Of a stretch of 64,000 nucleotides of DNA, positions 47,837 through 58,407 are shown piece by piece. The translations under genes and the position numbers were made by a program. The notes beneath the pieces are model-generated. The model did no database searches. It saw nothing but the letters and a program-made list of their open reading frames with translations, and was not told where the DNA came from. The stretch's first letter is position 1. Each line of letters opens with the position of its first letter. The DNA is taken from assembly GCF_011386835.1 (NCBI RefSeq), contig NC_088797.1, positions 93,630,264-93,694,263 on the forward strand. Reading direction: 5' to 3'. Source of the stretch: Chrysemys picta bellii (taxonomy: Eukaryota; Chordata; Testudines; Emydidae).

Positions 47837-48439
47837 CAGAAGGAACTGTCTGAGCCGCCGCTATCATGAATAGCCACAAGAGTACAGGCTCTGGCTGCAC
47901 CTGTACCATGTCCCGTCCATGGTACCCTGTGCTGCAGTTCAGAAATAGTTTGGACAACTCCATAGCTGGGTGGCCCATGCAATCAGACCCTATGAGCAGC
48001 TGGGTAGGGAAACTGTGCCTCATACTGTCCTCCATATTGATCCCCTCCCCTGGCGCCAAGTGTATGGCAAATGTGGAAGGAAAGAAAAGGAGGATGGGGG
48101 CCAGGGAGTAATTGAATCAGTTTAACATGTCCACACTATGCTCCTTGTGTTGGTGCCGTGCATCCAAACGAGAGCACTTGCACTGATTTAATCGACAGTG
48201 TGAGGCACTGTGGGAGCTGAAAGGCAGCAACATTTGATGTAAGCAACACAGAGTCTATACTGACACTGCATCGACCTAACTAAATCGACTTAAGCGCTAC
48301 GTCTCTTGCAGAAGTGGAGTTATTAAATAGATGTAGTGGGCAAGTTACTCTGGTGGGAGCTACAGTTTAGTGTAGACACTTACAGAGTTAGATCGATGTA
48401 AGCTGCCTAACTGTGGAGTCTAGACCCAGGCCTAACAGA

Positions 48440-48718
48440 TAATGATATATCCAATGGCTAGAACCTGAAGCTAAACAAATTCAAACTAAAAGGCATACAT
48501 TTTTAACAATGTGAATAACTAACCAGTGAAACAATTTCCAAGGGTCATGGTGGATTCTCCATCACTGACTATTTTTAAAAAAAGATTGGATGTTTTTCTA
48601 AAAGATCTGTCTAGGAATTATTTTGGGCAAGTTTTGTGTCCTGTGCTACACAAAAGAGGTCAGATTAGATTATCACAATGGTCCCTTCTGGCCTTGGAAT
48701 CTATGAATCTATTAATAT
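48440..48718 (+). mobile_element. CR1-type LINE 3' end
   Basis: The order acctgaagctaaacaaattc, ccaagggtcatggtggattc, ccatcactgactatttttaa, attggatgtttttctaaaag, caatggtcccttctggcctt, atctatgaatctatt is a CR1 3' end with the short-repeat tail. It is truncated at the 5' side and adjoins the Harbinger right end. Confidence 0.85.
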
Positions 48719-49073
48719 AGTTATTTAAAATGAGCTTGAAATGTCTTGGTAGTATTATGGCAGCATCTAGAAATTCCAGTCAGGGCCCTGTTGTGCTACC
48801 ACTATACAGATGGATAATAAAGAAGATAGTCCCTGCCCACAGAGCTTACAGTCTAGACGTCAGACAGGATGCAACACATGGTCAAAACAAATAGGTGAGG
48901 GAAAGAAGGGGGAAAATTAGGAAAACAAACAGAATTTTGCAGAAAGGAGAAAGGCGTCTATATAGGAATTTGCAGCACTTTGATTAACTCTTTTTAAATA
49001 CACTTTTAGTTAAATTGGATCAATATGTTGTGTAGGCCAGGGTGTAGGCCCCAATCCTGCAAAAACTCATTCG
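48719..49073. other. Anonymous sequence with an ancient SINE-like piece
   Basis: About 48780-48900 (cagggccctgttgtgctacc, agtccctgcccacagagctt, acagtctagacgtcagacag) resembles an old MIR/L2-type repeat common in amniotes. The rest is unassigned. Confidence 0.4.
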
Positions 49074-49880
49074 GGGCTTGTCTTCATTCCAAGTTAGCTT
49101 GAGTTAGAATGATCAATCACACTGGAGTTACACAAAGTGATTTGATTAGCAATACAGTGATTGGATTAACAGGTGATGAGTTGTTATAAATCAAACTGTT
49201 GCATCCCCACTGCATTACTTCAGCTTCAATCCACCCACTATACCCACAGTGGGTAGGGTCTTACCAAAATTCAAGGCTGTGAAAAACACGTCACGGACCG
49301 TTAAATCAGACCTCCCCCATGAAATCTAGCTATTGGAGGGGCGGGAAAGGGGCAGGGCTGGGGCACCTCTACCTGGAGAGGGACAGGACTATTTCTTTCC
49401 CTGCCCGGCCGCTGGGGTTACAACACTACGAAATTTCAGACACACACATCTGAAAACGTGAAATTGACCCATTTAAAAACCTTCCAGCCGTGAAATTGAT
49501 CAAAATGGACTGCAAATTTAGTAAGGCCCTACCAGTGGGCCAACTAGCTCAAGCTTAAAGCATCACTTAACTTGAGCTAGAGATTTTTGTGTATGGACAG
49601 AGTTATAACTAACAGTGCTGAGAAGGCACCTCCTGAGAAACGTCTACATGGGTTTGATTAGCAGCAGCGTGACAGGATTAGCAGTTATGACTTATACATT
49701 GAGTGGCTGCATCCTCACTGTATTACTAGCTCCAGGTCGGCAGCACTCAAGCTCCAACCCATCCCCACTGGCTAGCTAGCCACTCAATTCAAAGCACTAC
49801 TCAACTCAAGCTAGAGATTTCTGGGTGCAGAGAAGGGGCAAAACTCAAGTTATAACTTGAGCTAAAAGAAAAGCCCTAAG
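49074..49880. mobile_element. Compound MITE region (Harbinger-like ends, internal duplication)
   Basis: The left end ggggcttgtcttcattccaa and the complement of the right end (agggcttttcttttagctca) are related. Motifs recur at two places: ggttataac-type cores, gctagagatttttgtgtatg (about 49577) against gctagagatttctgggtgca (about 49811), and gattagcaatacagtgattg (49143) against gattagcagcagcgtgacag (49657). This suggests two related units in tandem. The first unit is interrupted by the hAT MITE at 49254-49531. Confidence 0.55.
49254..49531. mobile_element. hAT MITE, TAGGG(C)TCTTACC family
   Basis: It begins TAGGGTCTTACCAAAATTCA and ends AAATTTAGTAAGGCCCTA, flanked by acagtggg and ccagtggg (49246-49253 and 49532-49539; one mismatch). 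Its ends match those of the larger element at 61317-62045. No coding potential. Confidence 0.85.
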
Positions 49881-51198
49881 AAGCCTCAGGAACAGAAAGT
49901 TCTAGAAATGCTCCATCCAAAGAAGTACAGATATACACCAGCTTTTCTAGCTGCCAATGCTTCAGGTAATTCTCCCTCACCTACTTCCAACTCAGGTAAG
50001 CTAGGGATGAAACATTTATGATTCCCACCTTACTTTGGTTTCTCTTCAGATCGTATAAATCTTATGCCTCTTTAGTAGTAATAAAGGCCCAAAGAGGTTG
50101 ATGACTGCAACAAGAACAAGGTCTTGCCAGGATTTCCAGCTCTTGGTCTGATCTCACCAGAAATGGAATCACTGCAGTCATTACCTCTTTCTTTAAGTAG
50201 TCTAAAATCCCTCTAGCAATAGCTCTTGGTGTTTCAGGAGACAAATGAAAAGAAACAGGCAGAGGACAGGAAGAAATAAACAGATTTAACCAAAATGGAT
50301 AGTCTCATCTTAATGTGTACTGGTCTTTGCGCAAAGAGTTCTCTGACAAAGGATAATGCTTGTGTATGCTAATGTTTTGTATTCAGATGAGCATTAGTTG
50401 TGATAGCCACAAAGTTTAGGCCAACTCCATTGTGAGGCTCAAAAACATGACTACATAATATGGCTCGTATGGAGCCAAACAATCCTTTTCAACCAAACAA
50501 GTATCATGCTAAGAGTTATTAGAAGAGAATCAATAGTCACCATAACAAGCAAATAATCTAGCATTTGATAAGCCCGTTTAAAAAGATTTTACAACCCAGA
50601 CTGATTTACCCTAATAAGTATAATCGGAAGGGAAAAGTCCCCTGGATTGTTTTAATAGGTATTTTACAAGATATACAGTGATTCCCATAAAAAAAAGTCT
50701 TTATTCACCAACTGCTACCACACAGATGTCTCCAAGATTCCTCAGGGCCAGACTCCATAGGCAGTCCCTGTTAAATCATACGGCCAGTTGCTTGACCACA
50801 CATTGGTTCATTCTGAAATACATTTAAGAGACCAAATAACCAATATCAGTGAGGCTTATTGCTAAAATCAATCATAATATAGCACAGGGAAAAGGTTCAA
50901 TATAGTACCTTGTGCAGCATTTTCACCTTCACCTTACAGGAAAGGTGTGCTCCCAAAGTTACACTGCTAAAGCCATCTTTTTATATCCTACCTGTCTACA
51001 AGCAAAGGGGAACTGTGTACAACATCTGAAGCTACATTTAACCAATCAACTTTCTAACTTGTTATTTTGGTACCATGGTGCACCCTTAATCTCTTTGTTC
51101 TGAACACACATACACTCCAGGTACCAGGAAAAATAAAGGCACCTTTTTGGTTTGTACCAGCATAGAACAGTCATATCTTGTCCTTTGGGACATACCAG
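49881..51198. other. Anonymous sequence
   Basis: No recognisable gene or repeat; short frames only. Confidence 0.45.
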
Positions 51199-51200
51199 TA

Positions 51201-51390
51201 CACCTCTACCCCAATATAACACTGTCCTCGGGAGCCAAAAAATCTTACCACGTTATAGGTGAAACTGCGTTATATCGAAATTGCTTTGATCCGCAGGGGG
51301 TGCGCAGCCCCGCTCCCCCCGGAGCACTGCTTTACCGCGTTATATCCGAATTCGTGTTATATCGGGTCGCGTTATATCGGGGTAGAGGTG
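51201..51390. mobile_element. Tigger/mariner-like MITE (copy 2)
   Basis: It begins CACCTCTACCCCAATATAAC and ends GTTATATCGGGGTAGAGGTG, with TA on both sides (51199-51200 and 51391-51392). It aligns over its whole 190 bp with the copy at 36054-36240, both holding ctgtcctcgggagccaaaa and ccggagcactgctttacc-type sequence. Confidence 0.88.
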
Positions 51391-51392
51391 TA

Positions 51393-52363
51393 GTAGCTTG
51401 TGAGCATTTAACTCCCTACCAGTTGCTATAGTAAACACTTACACGTTGTGATCCTAACAGTTTTCCTATCTACCTAAGCCAAAACTTACTTCAGCTAAGG
51501 CAATGTGTTATGGCATACTTAGCAGAAGTGAACAAGTTTAGAAAAAGTCGTAGGCCAATTTAGGCTATGTAACTCCTAATATTACATTAATACTGTTTTA
51601 CTCAATGCATATTAGTATTTATAGTAAAGATACCACATATTGATAATGTGATATATATGTTAGCCCAACACATGTTGGTCAGAAGTCCCAATTAAGTCAT
51701 ATTTAGAATGCAAAATAATTGTCATACTTCATACCGGTAATAATTGTTAAGTGCAGGCTGATCACTAACAGTTGCATGTTTGTTTTCAACATATTCACAA
51801 AGAAAATCTCAGTGTACATGTGTGTCTGTGTATGTGCAAATAATGAAGAGGGTAATTATAAAGTTTGAAAATAAAGTGTTAATCTCAGTCATGCTACATT
51901 TTTAATTTACAGTTAAACTTCTAAATTAAATATTTAACGTCTATAATAATTTTTTTAATTTAATTTATATATACCATTTCCTTATATGCAATAGGTATGG
52001 ATTAAAAATAAAAACTAATGAAAACACTGCTTCTCGGGCACTAAGGGGAAAAACAACAAAGCACACGATACAAGCAGTTTGGAACCATAATTTGTTATAT
52101 ACATTATAAATCCAGTTTGAAAAAGTTCTGGGCCAAGTTTCATTCTGTTATACACACAAACCTGCAGTAACCCCTCAGACCTCAATGGAGTCATTTTAGA
52201 TTTAGTCCTTTGAATACAAAGATTAAGTCTTTATCTTCCACTTTCAACCAAATAAGATTTTTGTATGTTCTCTCCAATTTCCAATTACTAAATCCATAGA
52301 GGTATAATATTCATGAAAAGCATACATAATTTCAATCCAGAAGACAAAAATCAAGGTCAATCT
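51393..52363. other. Anonymous AT-rich sequence
   Basis: About 52130-52200 contains an ancient-repeat-like piece (gggccaagtttcattctg, cagacctcaatggagtcatt). Nothing else was recognised. Confidence 0.45.
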
Positions 52364-52371
52364 AACACAGA

Positions 52372-52847
52372 TAGGGCTGCCAGGTGTCCAGTTTTAAGGG
52401 GGCCTACACAGTCTCCGGGCAGAAGTATTGACTGGACACCAAAAGTCCAGTTATCACCATTCCGTTGTTGCCTCAGCCCAAGGCCCCTTTAACCCAAGAG
52501 TACTGGGCCCAGAGCTGGGGAGGGGCAGAGCTGGAGGCGCCCCGTGTCCTAGTCCCGGCTGGCCTGGGGAGGGACACCTCCTCTTCCCCTGCACGGGCTG
52601 CTCTCAGGGACAGTTCAGACCCACTCTGGGAACCTCTCCGGCTGCAGGAAGCTCCTCTCCCTACCCCCGCTTCCTGCCCCCATCACTCCCTTCAAACTCT
52701 TTGCCTTAGAGCCGTTGATGGACGGAGCAGGAGAGACACAGTCCCCTTCAAACTCCCTCTTCTCTTTATAGTGAGGTGAGCCTTTGATTGGGGCAGGGTC
52801 AGTTTTGTAGGGTCCAGTTTTGAGAAACTGGAAAGTTGGCAATCCTA
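52372..52847. mobile_element. hAT-like non-autonomous element
   Basis: It begins TAGGGCTGCCAGGTGTCCAG and ends AACTGGAAAGTTGGCAATCCTA. The flanks aacacaga (52364-52371) and aacacagg (52848-52855) are an 8-bp target duplication with one mismatch. The interior is CT-rich; overlapping frames (52428-52779) are compositional. Confidence 0.8.
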
Positions 52848-52855
52848 AACACAGG

Positions 52856-53289
52856 ATCCAACTCTACGGAGATCAATGGTAAAATTCTCACTGACTTGAA
52901 TTGTGAAAGATCAGTTCCTTTTTTTGTAATTTTCAAATTATTAAAAAGAAAACTAACAATCATCATTTTCACCTACTCAGGATTCAAAAGCCTCAACAGA
53001 TTTGATGCAATCTCTATGAACTCTGTTGATGCAGGCTGATATATTGATCTCTCAATCTGAGAGAAAGGATGGTCTTGAGGTTAAGGCAGTGCACTGGGAC
53101 TCAGAATATGTAGGTCAAATTTCCAGATCTGGCAAGTGATTCCGTGCAAGTGACAATTCCTATGCAACTCATCAGCATGGCAGTTCTCCATCAAACAAAA
53201 CAGTGACAGTACCACCTCTTTTCTCCCATTCTTTACTTGTCTTGTTCATTTAGATTGTAAACTCCTTGAGGCAAGGACTATTACAACAC
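52856..53289. other. Anonymous sequence
   Basis: Nothing recognised before the LINE begins near 53290. Confidence 0.4.
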
Positions 53290-53573
53290 CTACATTCAGC
53301 CAGCAAATTGGACTGAAAATCAACCGCAATAAGACAGATATCATGACCTTTAATATTGCCTCACCATCATGGATAGAGGAATATATTCTCACCAATGTAG
53401 AAACATTCACATACTTGGGCAGCACCATCAGCCATGACATCGAAACGAGCCAGGACATCCGCAACAAAAATCAAAGCCAGGAACACCTTCAGGAGCTTAC
53501 ATACAATCTGGAAATCATCAAAATACAACACCAAAACCAAACTCAAGATCTATCAGAGCTGCAAACTTTCAAC

Positions 53574-56500
53574 CAGGGTGGATAAAAATCAATGATTTAA
53601 AAAAAGATTTTTTTTTATTTAAATTGGATGTTTTTGATAAAATGCTTTTTGAGGAAAACACCTATCTATAGTTTTAATTAAGATACATTATAGCTCAAAG
53701 ATATCTCATCATGGAATAGGGATTATAAATTCTAACTCTATGGTATAAAACAATATAGTCATGTAATGTTTAAGAACAATTTTGTAAACGAGTTCCAATA
53801 GTTCATGGATTGGGGACCCAATCTTATGGGGTTCCAGGGACTTCTGTATAGATTATTTAGGTTAATCTTTCTATCTACCCAGTGGGACTCAGTGCTCAGT
53901 CTAGAAGATACCATCAGAGATGCTTAGTTTTACAGTTCTCAAACTGTGGATTTGTCTCCAGAGATAACATTCTTGTTAACAGCAAAAATATTTTAAATAA
54001 ATAATATATAGAGGTGAGAAATAACAGACCTCAATCCTATTGTCCCTCCGCAAATTTGTGTACACAGAGTCAATCCCTTACCTCTCTCTAAAAGTGCAAA
54101 GTTTCAAAAAGTTCAATGAATAGAAGATTGTTGGGGACGGAATAGATCTGGACAAGGAGAAGAAGTCTGGAGATAAATGTGAGAAGGGAGGGGCAGCCAG
54201 TAGAAACAAAAGTGAAACTGAGCAACATATTCCAGAATTCTTGAGGTCTTTCTGAGTGTAACCTTCATTGATCTGAGATCTACCATACCATTCTCGCACT
54301 AGAAGGAAAAACCTATAATGGCAACAGGCAGTAAAAGAAACCCAGTTTGGGAATATTTTAATGAAGTTCCTCTACCTATGTGTAAGACAGGCATGCGTGC
54401 AAAATGCAAACAGTGCAACAAAAAAATGCAAGGCCTGGTTGCCTGAATGAAACACCATCATGAGAAGTGTTCCTTTGCAGGAGGAAGATGCGTTGAAGAG
54501 GATGAAAGGAACATGTCTGAACATGCAGGATCTTCAGGTTGGTGAACTTTTTTTATTTCATACTTCTTTCTTAAGGACTGTCTGTCTTCCTTCTGGACTA
54601 TTCTTGAATTCTCATGTTTGAGCAAAAAATACAGTTGTTACTCTATGGTACTATCATTTTAGATGCAGTTGTGATAAAAAATAAATAGCTGAAATAGGCA
54701 GATCTTTCTTTTACAATTTCACCTTTAAAGTAGTACTGAGTGTCAGTGAATGCAATGAGTAATACTAAATGAGGAGTTTGGTAATAATAATTAAATAACT
54801 GCATTGACTTATTTTGTTTAGGAAACTCCGCCCTCAACATACAGGATGCTGAAGACTATTCACCTTCAAGATCGCCATCATTTTCTATAGTTTCAGAGTT
54901 ATCTGCCAATGATAGTGTTTCAGTCACATTGTGTATGTAACATAGCCACAGTATCTGTGGCAAAAAGAAAAAAAAAATCTCCATCATCCAGAAACAACCA
55001 TAGATAAGTTTGTGATAAGAACCAGCGGATTACAAAAAGAGGTAATTAATGAAAAAACTGCCTGGTTTGTTTATGCAAAGAACTCTCCATATGATTGAGA
55101 ACCCACACTTCATTAACATGGTTCAGTCATTAAGACCAGAATACAGTCCACACAACAGAGCAGATGTTGAAGGCAAATTGCTGGATAAAGTGTATGAAAG
55201 AGAAATTGAACAGTGTTCAAAAGGTCTAGAGGGTGAAATTGTTGGGTCTTGATGGGTGGAGCAATGTCCACAGTGATCCTGTTGTATGTGCTTATGTGAC
55301 AACAGAAGAAGCGAAAGTCTTCCTTACAGAAACAATTGATGCATCAGGAAATGCACACACAGCAGAATACTTACAAGAAGTAGCAGTAAAAGCTATAACT
55401 GTGAAAAAAAATTCAAATGTCTATTACGCAGCTTGGTCACAAACAATGCTGCAAATGAGAAGAAATTATTTAGAAGAGAGAGTCCAAGCTAATAACATAC
55501 GGTTGCGAGCTCATTTGATGCACCTCCTAGCCAAAGACTTCAGTGTTCCAGAAATAAAGGCTAATGTTGTTGAAATTACAAAATACTTCCATAACAACCA
55601 CTTTGCAGCAGCTGCTCTGAAAAAGGTGGGAGGAACCAAGCTAACTCTCCCACAAGATGTGCGATCGAACTCAGTAGTGGACTGTTTTAAGCACTATATC
55701 AAGAACTGGTCTAATCTGATGATAGTTTGTGAACAAAATCGTGAAAAAATAGATGGCACTGTCACAGCCAAAGTTCTCAACATTGGGCTTAAGAGAAATG
55801 TTGAACACATGCCGAGTACCTTGAAGCCTATTTCTATAGCCTTGAACAAAAGCAGGGAAATAGCTGTTTTATTGTTGACGCTGTTGAAATTTGGAAGGAA
55901 TTTGGAAGGAAACTAAGTGAGAACTTAAAAAGAGAAATATGCAATGATAGAGTTAAATTACAAGCATTAAAAAAACGGATGGGACAAGCACTATCTCCAG
56001 CTCATTTTCTTGCAAATATTCTCAATACTCGGTATCAGGGTCAAACTTTAACTGCTGAAGAAGAGGAGTTGGCTATGACATGGACATCCAGCAATCACCC
56101 CTCCATAATGCCAACTATAATAAACTTCAGAGCTAAGGGTTAACCATTCAAGAAATATATGTTTGCTGATGATGTTTTAAAGAAAGTCACACCAGTGAAC
56201 TGGTGGAAATCACTTAAGCACTTGGATTCAGAGACTGCTGAAGAGATAATCTCACTTTTAGCAGCAGTACCTTCTTCTGCCACTGTAGAAAGAATATTTT
56301 CTTCCTTTGGACTAATTCATTCCAAATTGAGAAATCGTTTGGAACCTGAAAAGGCAGGAAAGCTTGTTTTTCTTTTCCAGATTATGAACATACAGCAAAA
56401 TGAAGGTGAAGACGACTAAGCCAATATTTTAAGTTTCTCATGTTGACCTGGCTGACAGTCGATTTAATTTTTGTTTCTTAAAAATATATATATATTTAAT

Positions 56501-57050
56501 TTAACTATTTTAGTTAAAAACAATTTTAAGAAAAACAAACCTGATTTTAAAAAACTTGAATGTTTAATTAAATTCAAAAATTCATATGCTTGTTTTGTTA
56601 AAATATAATATGTTTTGCTGTTGAAGAAAAAAATCCAGAATACACAACATTGTTATTTTAGTTAAATAAAACAATTTAAATGTCTGTCTGGTGATGTTCT
56701 CCTCCTAATACAGTATGGCAAGAAAATCCTCCAAATATTAATGATTAACCTGTTGAATTGGAGACAGTTCACCTCCCAATGACTTCATAAATATCTGCTT
56801 CAATTACCTTTGGTAAATGAATCATTCATTTTCTGATATAGTTATAAAACTAATCTGAAAAGTTTTCAAAATAAATCACTTTAAAAATGCATAGTGTGTA
56901 TGTATCTTCTAAAAATGAAACCTACATCTATCTCTGAGTTGTGAAGAATATGTATGGAAGGTTATAACAACCAACATGAATGCACTTTTATGTAGAAATC
57001 CATATTAAATCGAGTCTTCCTGACTAGTGATTTAAATCAAATCCACCTTA
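53574..57050 (+). mobile_element. hAT transposon, near full length, 8-bp target duplication
   Basis: The 3477-bp element begins CAGGGTGGATAAAAATCAAT, and its right end reads GATTTAAATCAAATCCACCTTA. It is flanked by the perfect repeat ctttcaac (53566-53573 and 57051-57058). It contains a decayed BED-finger and hAT transposase gene (54318-56419). Terminal bases are partly mutated on the right (CCTTA where CCCTG is expected). Both sub-terminal regions are AT-rich with gatttaaa motifs. Confidence 0.92.
54318..56419 (+). pseudogene. hAT transposase (BED finger, RNase H-like core, dimerisation domain), decayed
   Basis: An ATG at 54318 opens MATGSKRNPVWEYFNEVPLP, followed by AKCKQCNKKM and MKHHHEKC: a BED-type zinc finger (CxxC...H....C). 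A stop (TGA, 54444-54446) interrupts it. A likely intron has its donor after 54537 (ttcag/gttggt) and its acceptor before 54822 (tttgttta-g). The core carries LDGWSNVHSDPVV near 55250, including the first catalytic aspartate, and AHLMHLLAKDFSVPEIKANV near 55515. The expected second-aspartate block near 55425-55450 reads YYAAWSQTML, with no aspartate. The C-terminal hAT dimerisation region reads WWKSLKHLDSETAEEIISLL, SSATVERIFSSFGLIHSKLR and ends GEDD before the stop at 56417-56419. An 11-bp tandem duplication (aatttggaagg at 55888-55909) shifts the frame; another shift lies near 55240. It cannot encode an active transposase. Confidence 0.85.
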
Positions 57051-57500
57051 CTTTCAACACTACTTTATAGTGCAGAATGCTGGGGAATGAGAAAGTACGA
57101 CATGTCCAAACTGTCTTCATTCCATACAACCTGCCTCAGAAAAATCCTCCGTATCTTTTGGCCCAGAACAATCTCAAACCAAGATCTATTGACACAGTCC
57201 AGCCAAGAGGATCTGAGCACCATCATTGCCAGGAGGCGTTGGAGATGGATCGGTCATGTGCTCCAGATGGAAACTGATTCTATCACCAGAGTTGCAATAA
57301 AATGGACACCTGAAGGCAAGCTAAAATGAGGCCACCTGAAAACAACATGGCGAAGAGCTGTGGAAGCCGAGCTAAAAACCTGGGGCACATCTGGGGAACC
57401 ACTGAAAGACTTGTCAGAAATAGACGAGTGAAGGAGCTTCATCACTGCCCTAAATGCCAGAGGTGTAATAGGAACATCATGATGATGATGACGACAACAA

Positions 57501-58407
57501 CTAGCAAACTGTAGACTTCCATCTTGGTTGGTTCCTCTTGAAGCTACTATAATATAAGTAAGTCATAAAGATACTACCTACAAAAATAAGCAAAACTTGG
57601 CCCTTCATTCAGCAAGCAAAGTTTTATGGGCTAATTGGGAGGTGTATACAGGTCCAGTGATAAATTTGAAAGGCTAGTTCTGTGTGGTATTTCTTCTCTT
57701 AGATCACTAGTTTTATAAGCAACACCCAAAAACTTTAAGGAGCATAATGTCAGTTTCATACTATTTTTAATTGTCTTTATTTGTTACAATACCACCTTAG
57801 AATTACAAGATTTTTGTACACTTTTTGAATATCTTTCCGTCCAGACATATAGACAGGTCAGTTTCACTTTCAGCTTCTAATACAATTGGGTCTGATCCTG
57901 CAAGGTGCGGAGAGCTCCCAACGTCTACAACAGTCAATGCAGGATCCAGGCTTAGTTCAATGTTGGGATTATGAACCCTACAAGGCAGTGCTTATTTGTT
58001 TGAAAAAATCTTCTATTTTTCAATCTAGATTCCAGGAACACATGACAAAAGCTCTAAGAGCAATAGAGAAGTATTGTTTTACAAAACTCACATTGGAAGC
58101 CAAATTTGAGCTGAGACTATCCCTTTCCACAAAAAAAGAAAGTATTCACCTGTCATCCTTTACAATGGTTATACAGTTGTTCTCCTTATTTATAAACTGT
58201 GCACACCAGAAAGCCCTGTAATTTTAGGGCCATACTTCCATTTATAATTTTAAAATGCAATAAGGTATAATATTTAAGTCAATGTTAAAACTTTTTGGGG
58301 GTTGGGGAGTCTGTGTCTACATACACTTCTCCTAACAACAGAAACTGGAAACCTGAAGTTTCAAGGCACACTAATCCATATCTATGGCCCCAAAACGCAC
58401 TTCTAGC
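57501..58407. other. Anonymous sequence
   Basis: About 57888-57960 holds an ancient-repeat-like piece (gggtctgatcctgcaaggtg). No gene was recognised. Confidence 0.4.

Larger units (their letters stand above)
45960..48432 (+). mobile_element. Harbinger-type transposon remnant with Myb/SANT-like gene
   Basis: The right end (taaactgtggagtctagacccaggcc pattern: gtctagacccaggcc at 48418-48432, then TAA) fits the termini of the other Harbinger elements, and the sub-terminal tagatcgatgtaagctgcct is typical of this turtle family. The left border near 45960 is degraded and approximate. It contains the Myb/SANT-like coding remnant at 46104-46373, a C-terminal helical remnant at about 47290-47836, and a nested hAT MITE (47415-47677). 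No transposase remnant was recognised. Confidence 0.6.
53290..57500 (+). mobile_element. LINE 3' part (reverse transcriptase C-terminus), split by a hAT transposon
   Basis: Left piece 53290-53573: QIGLKINRNKTDIMTFN and FTYLGSTISHDIETSQDI are the thumb region downstream of a reverse transcriptase catalytic box. Right piece 57051-57500: LYSAECWGMRKYDMSKL-type sequence, then TTCLRKILRIFWPRTISNQD, ARRRWRWIGHVLQME and KTTWRRAVEAELK, the usual C-terminal order in RTE/L2-related vertebrate LINEs. The 3' tail is a short (GAT)n-like run at 57476-57495. The two pieces are colinear once the insertion at 53574-57050 is set aside. Stops and truncation at the 5' end make it inactive. The clade is uncertain. 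Confidence 0.8.

Noticed and set aside
54318..56419. A domesticated hAT-derived host gene
   Set aside because: There is a stop in the BED finger, at least two frameshifts and a lost catalytic block. The gene remains inside intact-looking transposon ends.
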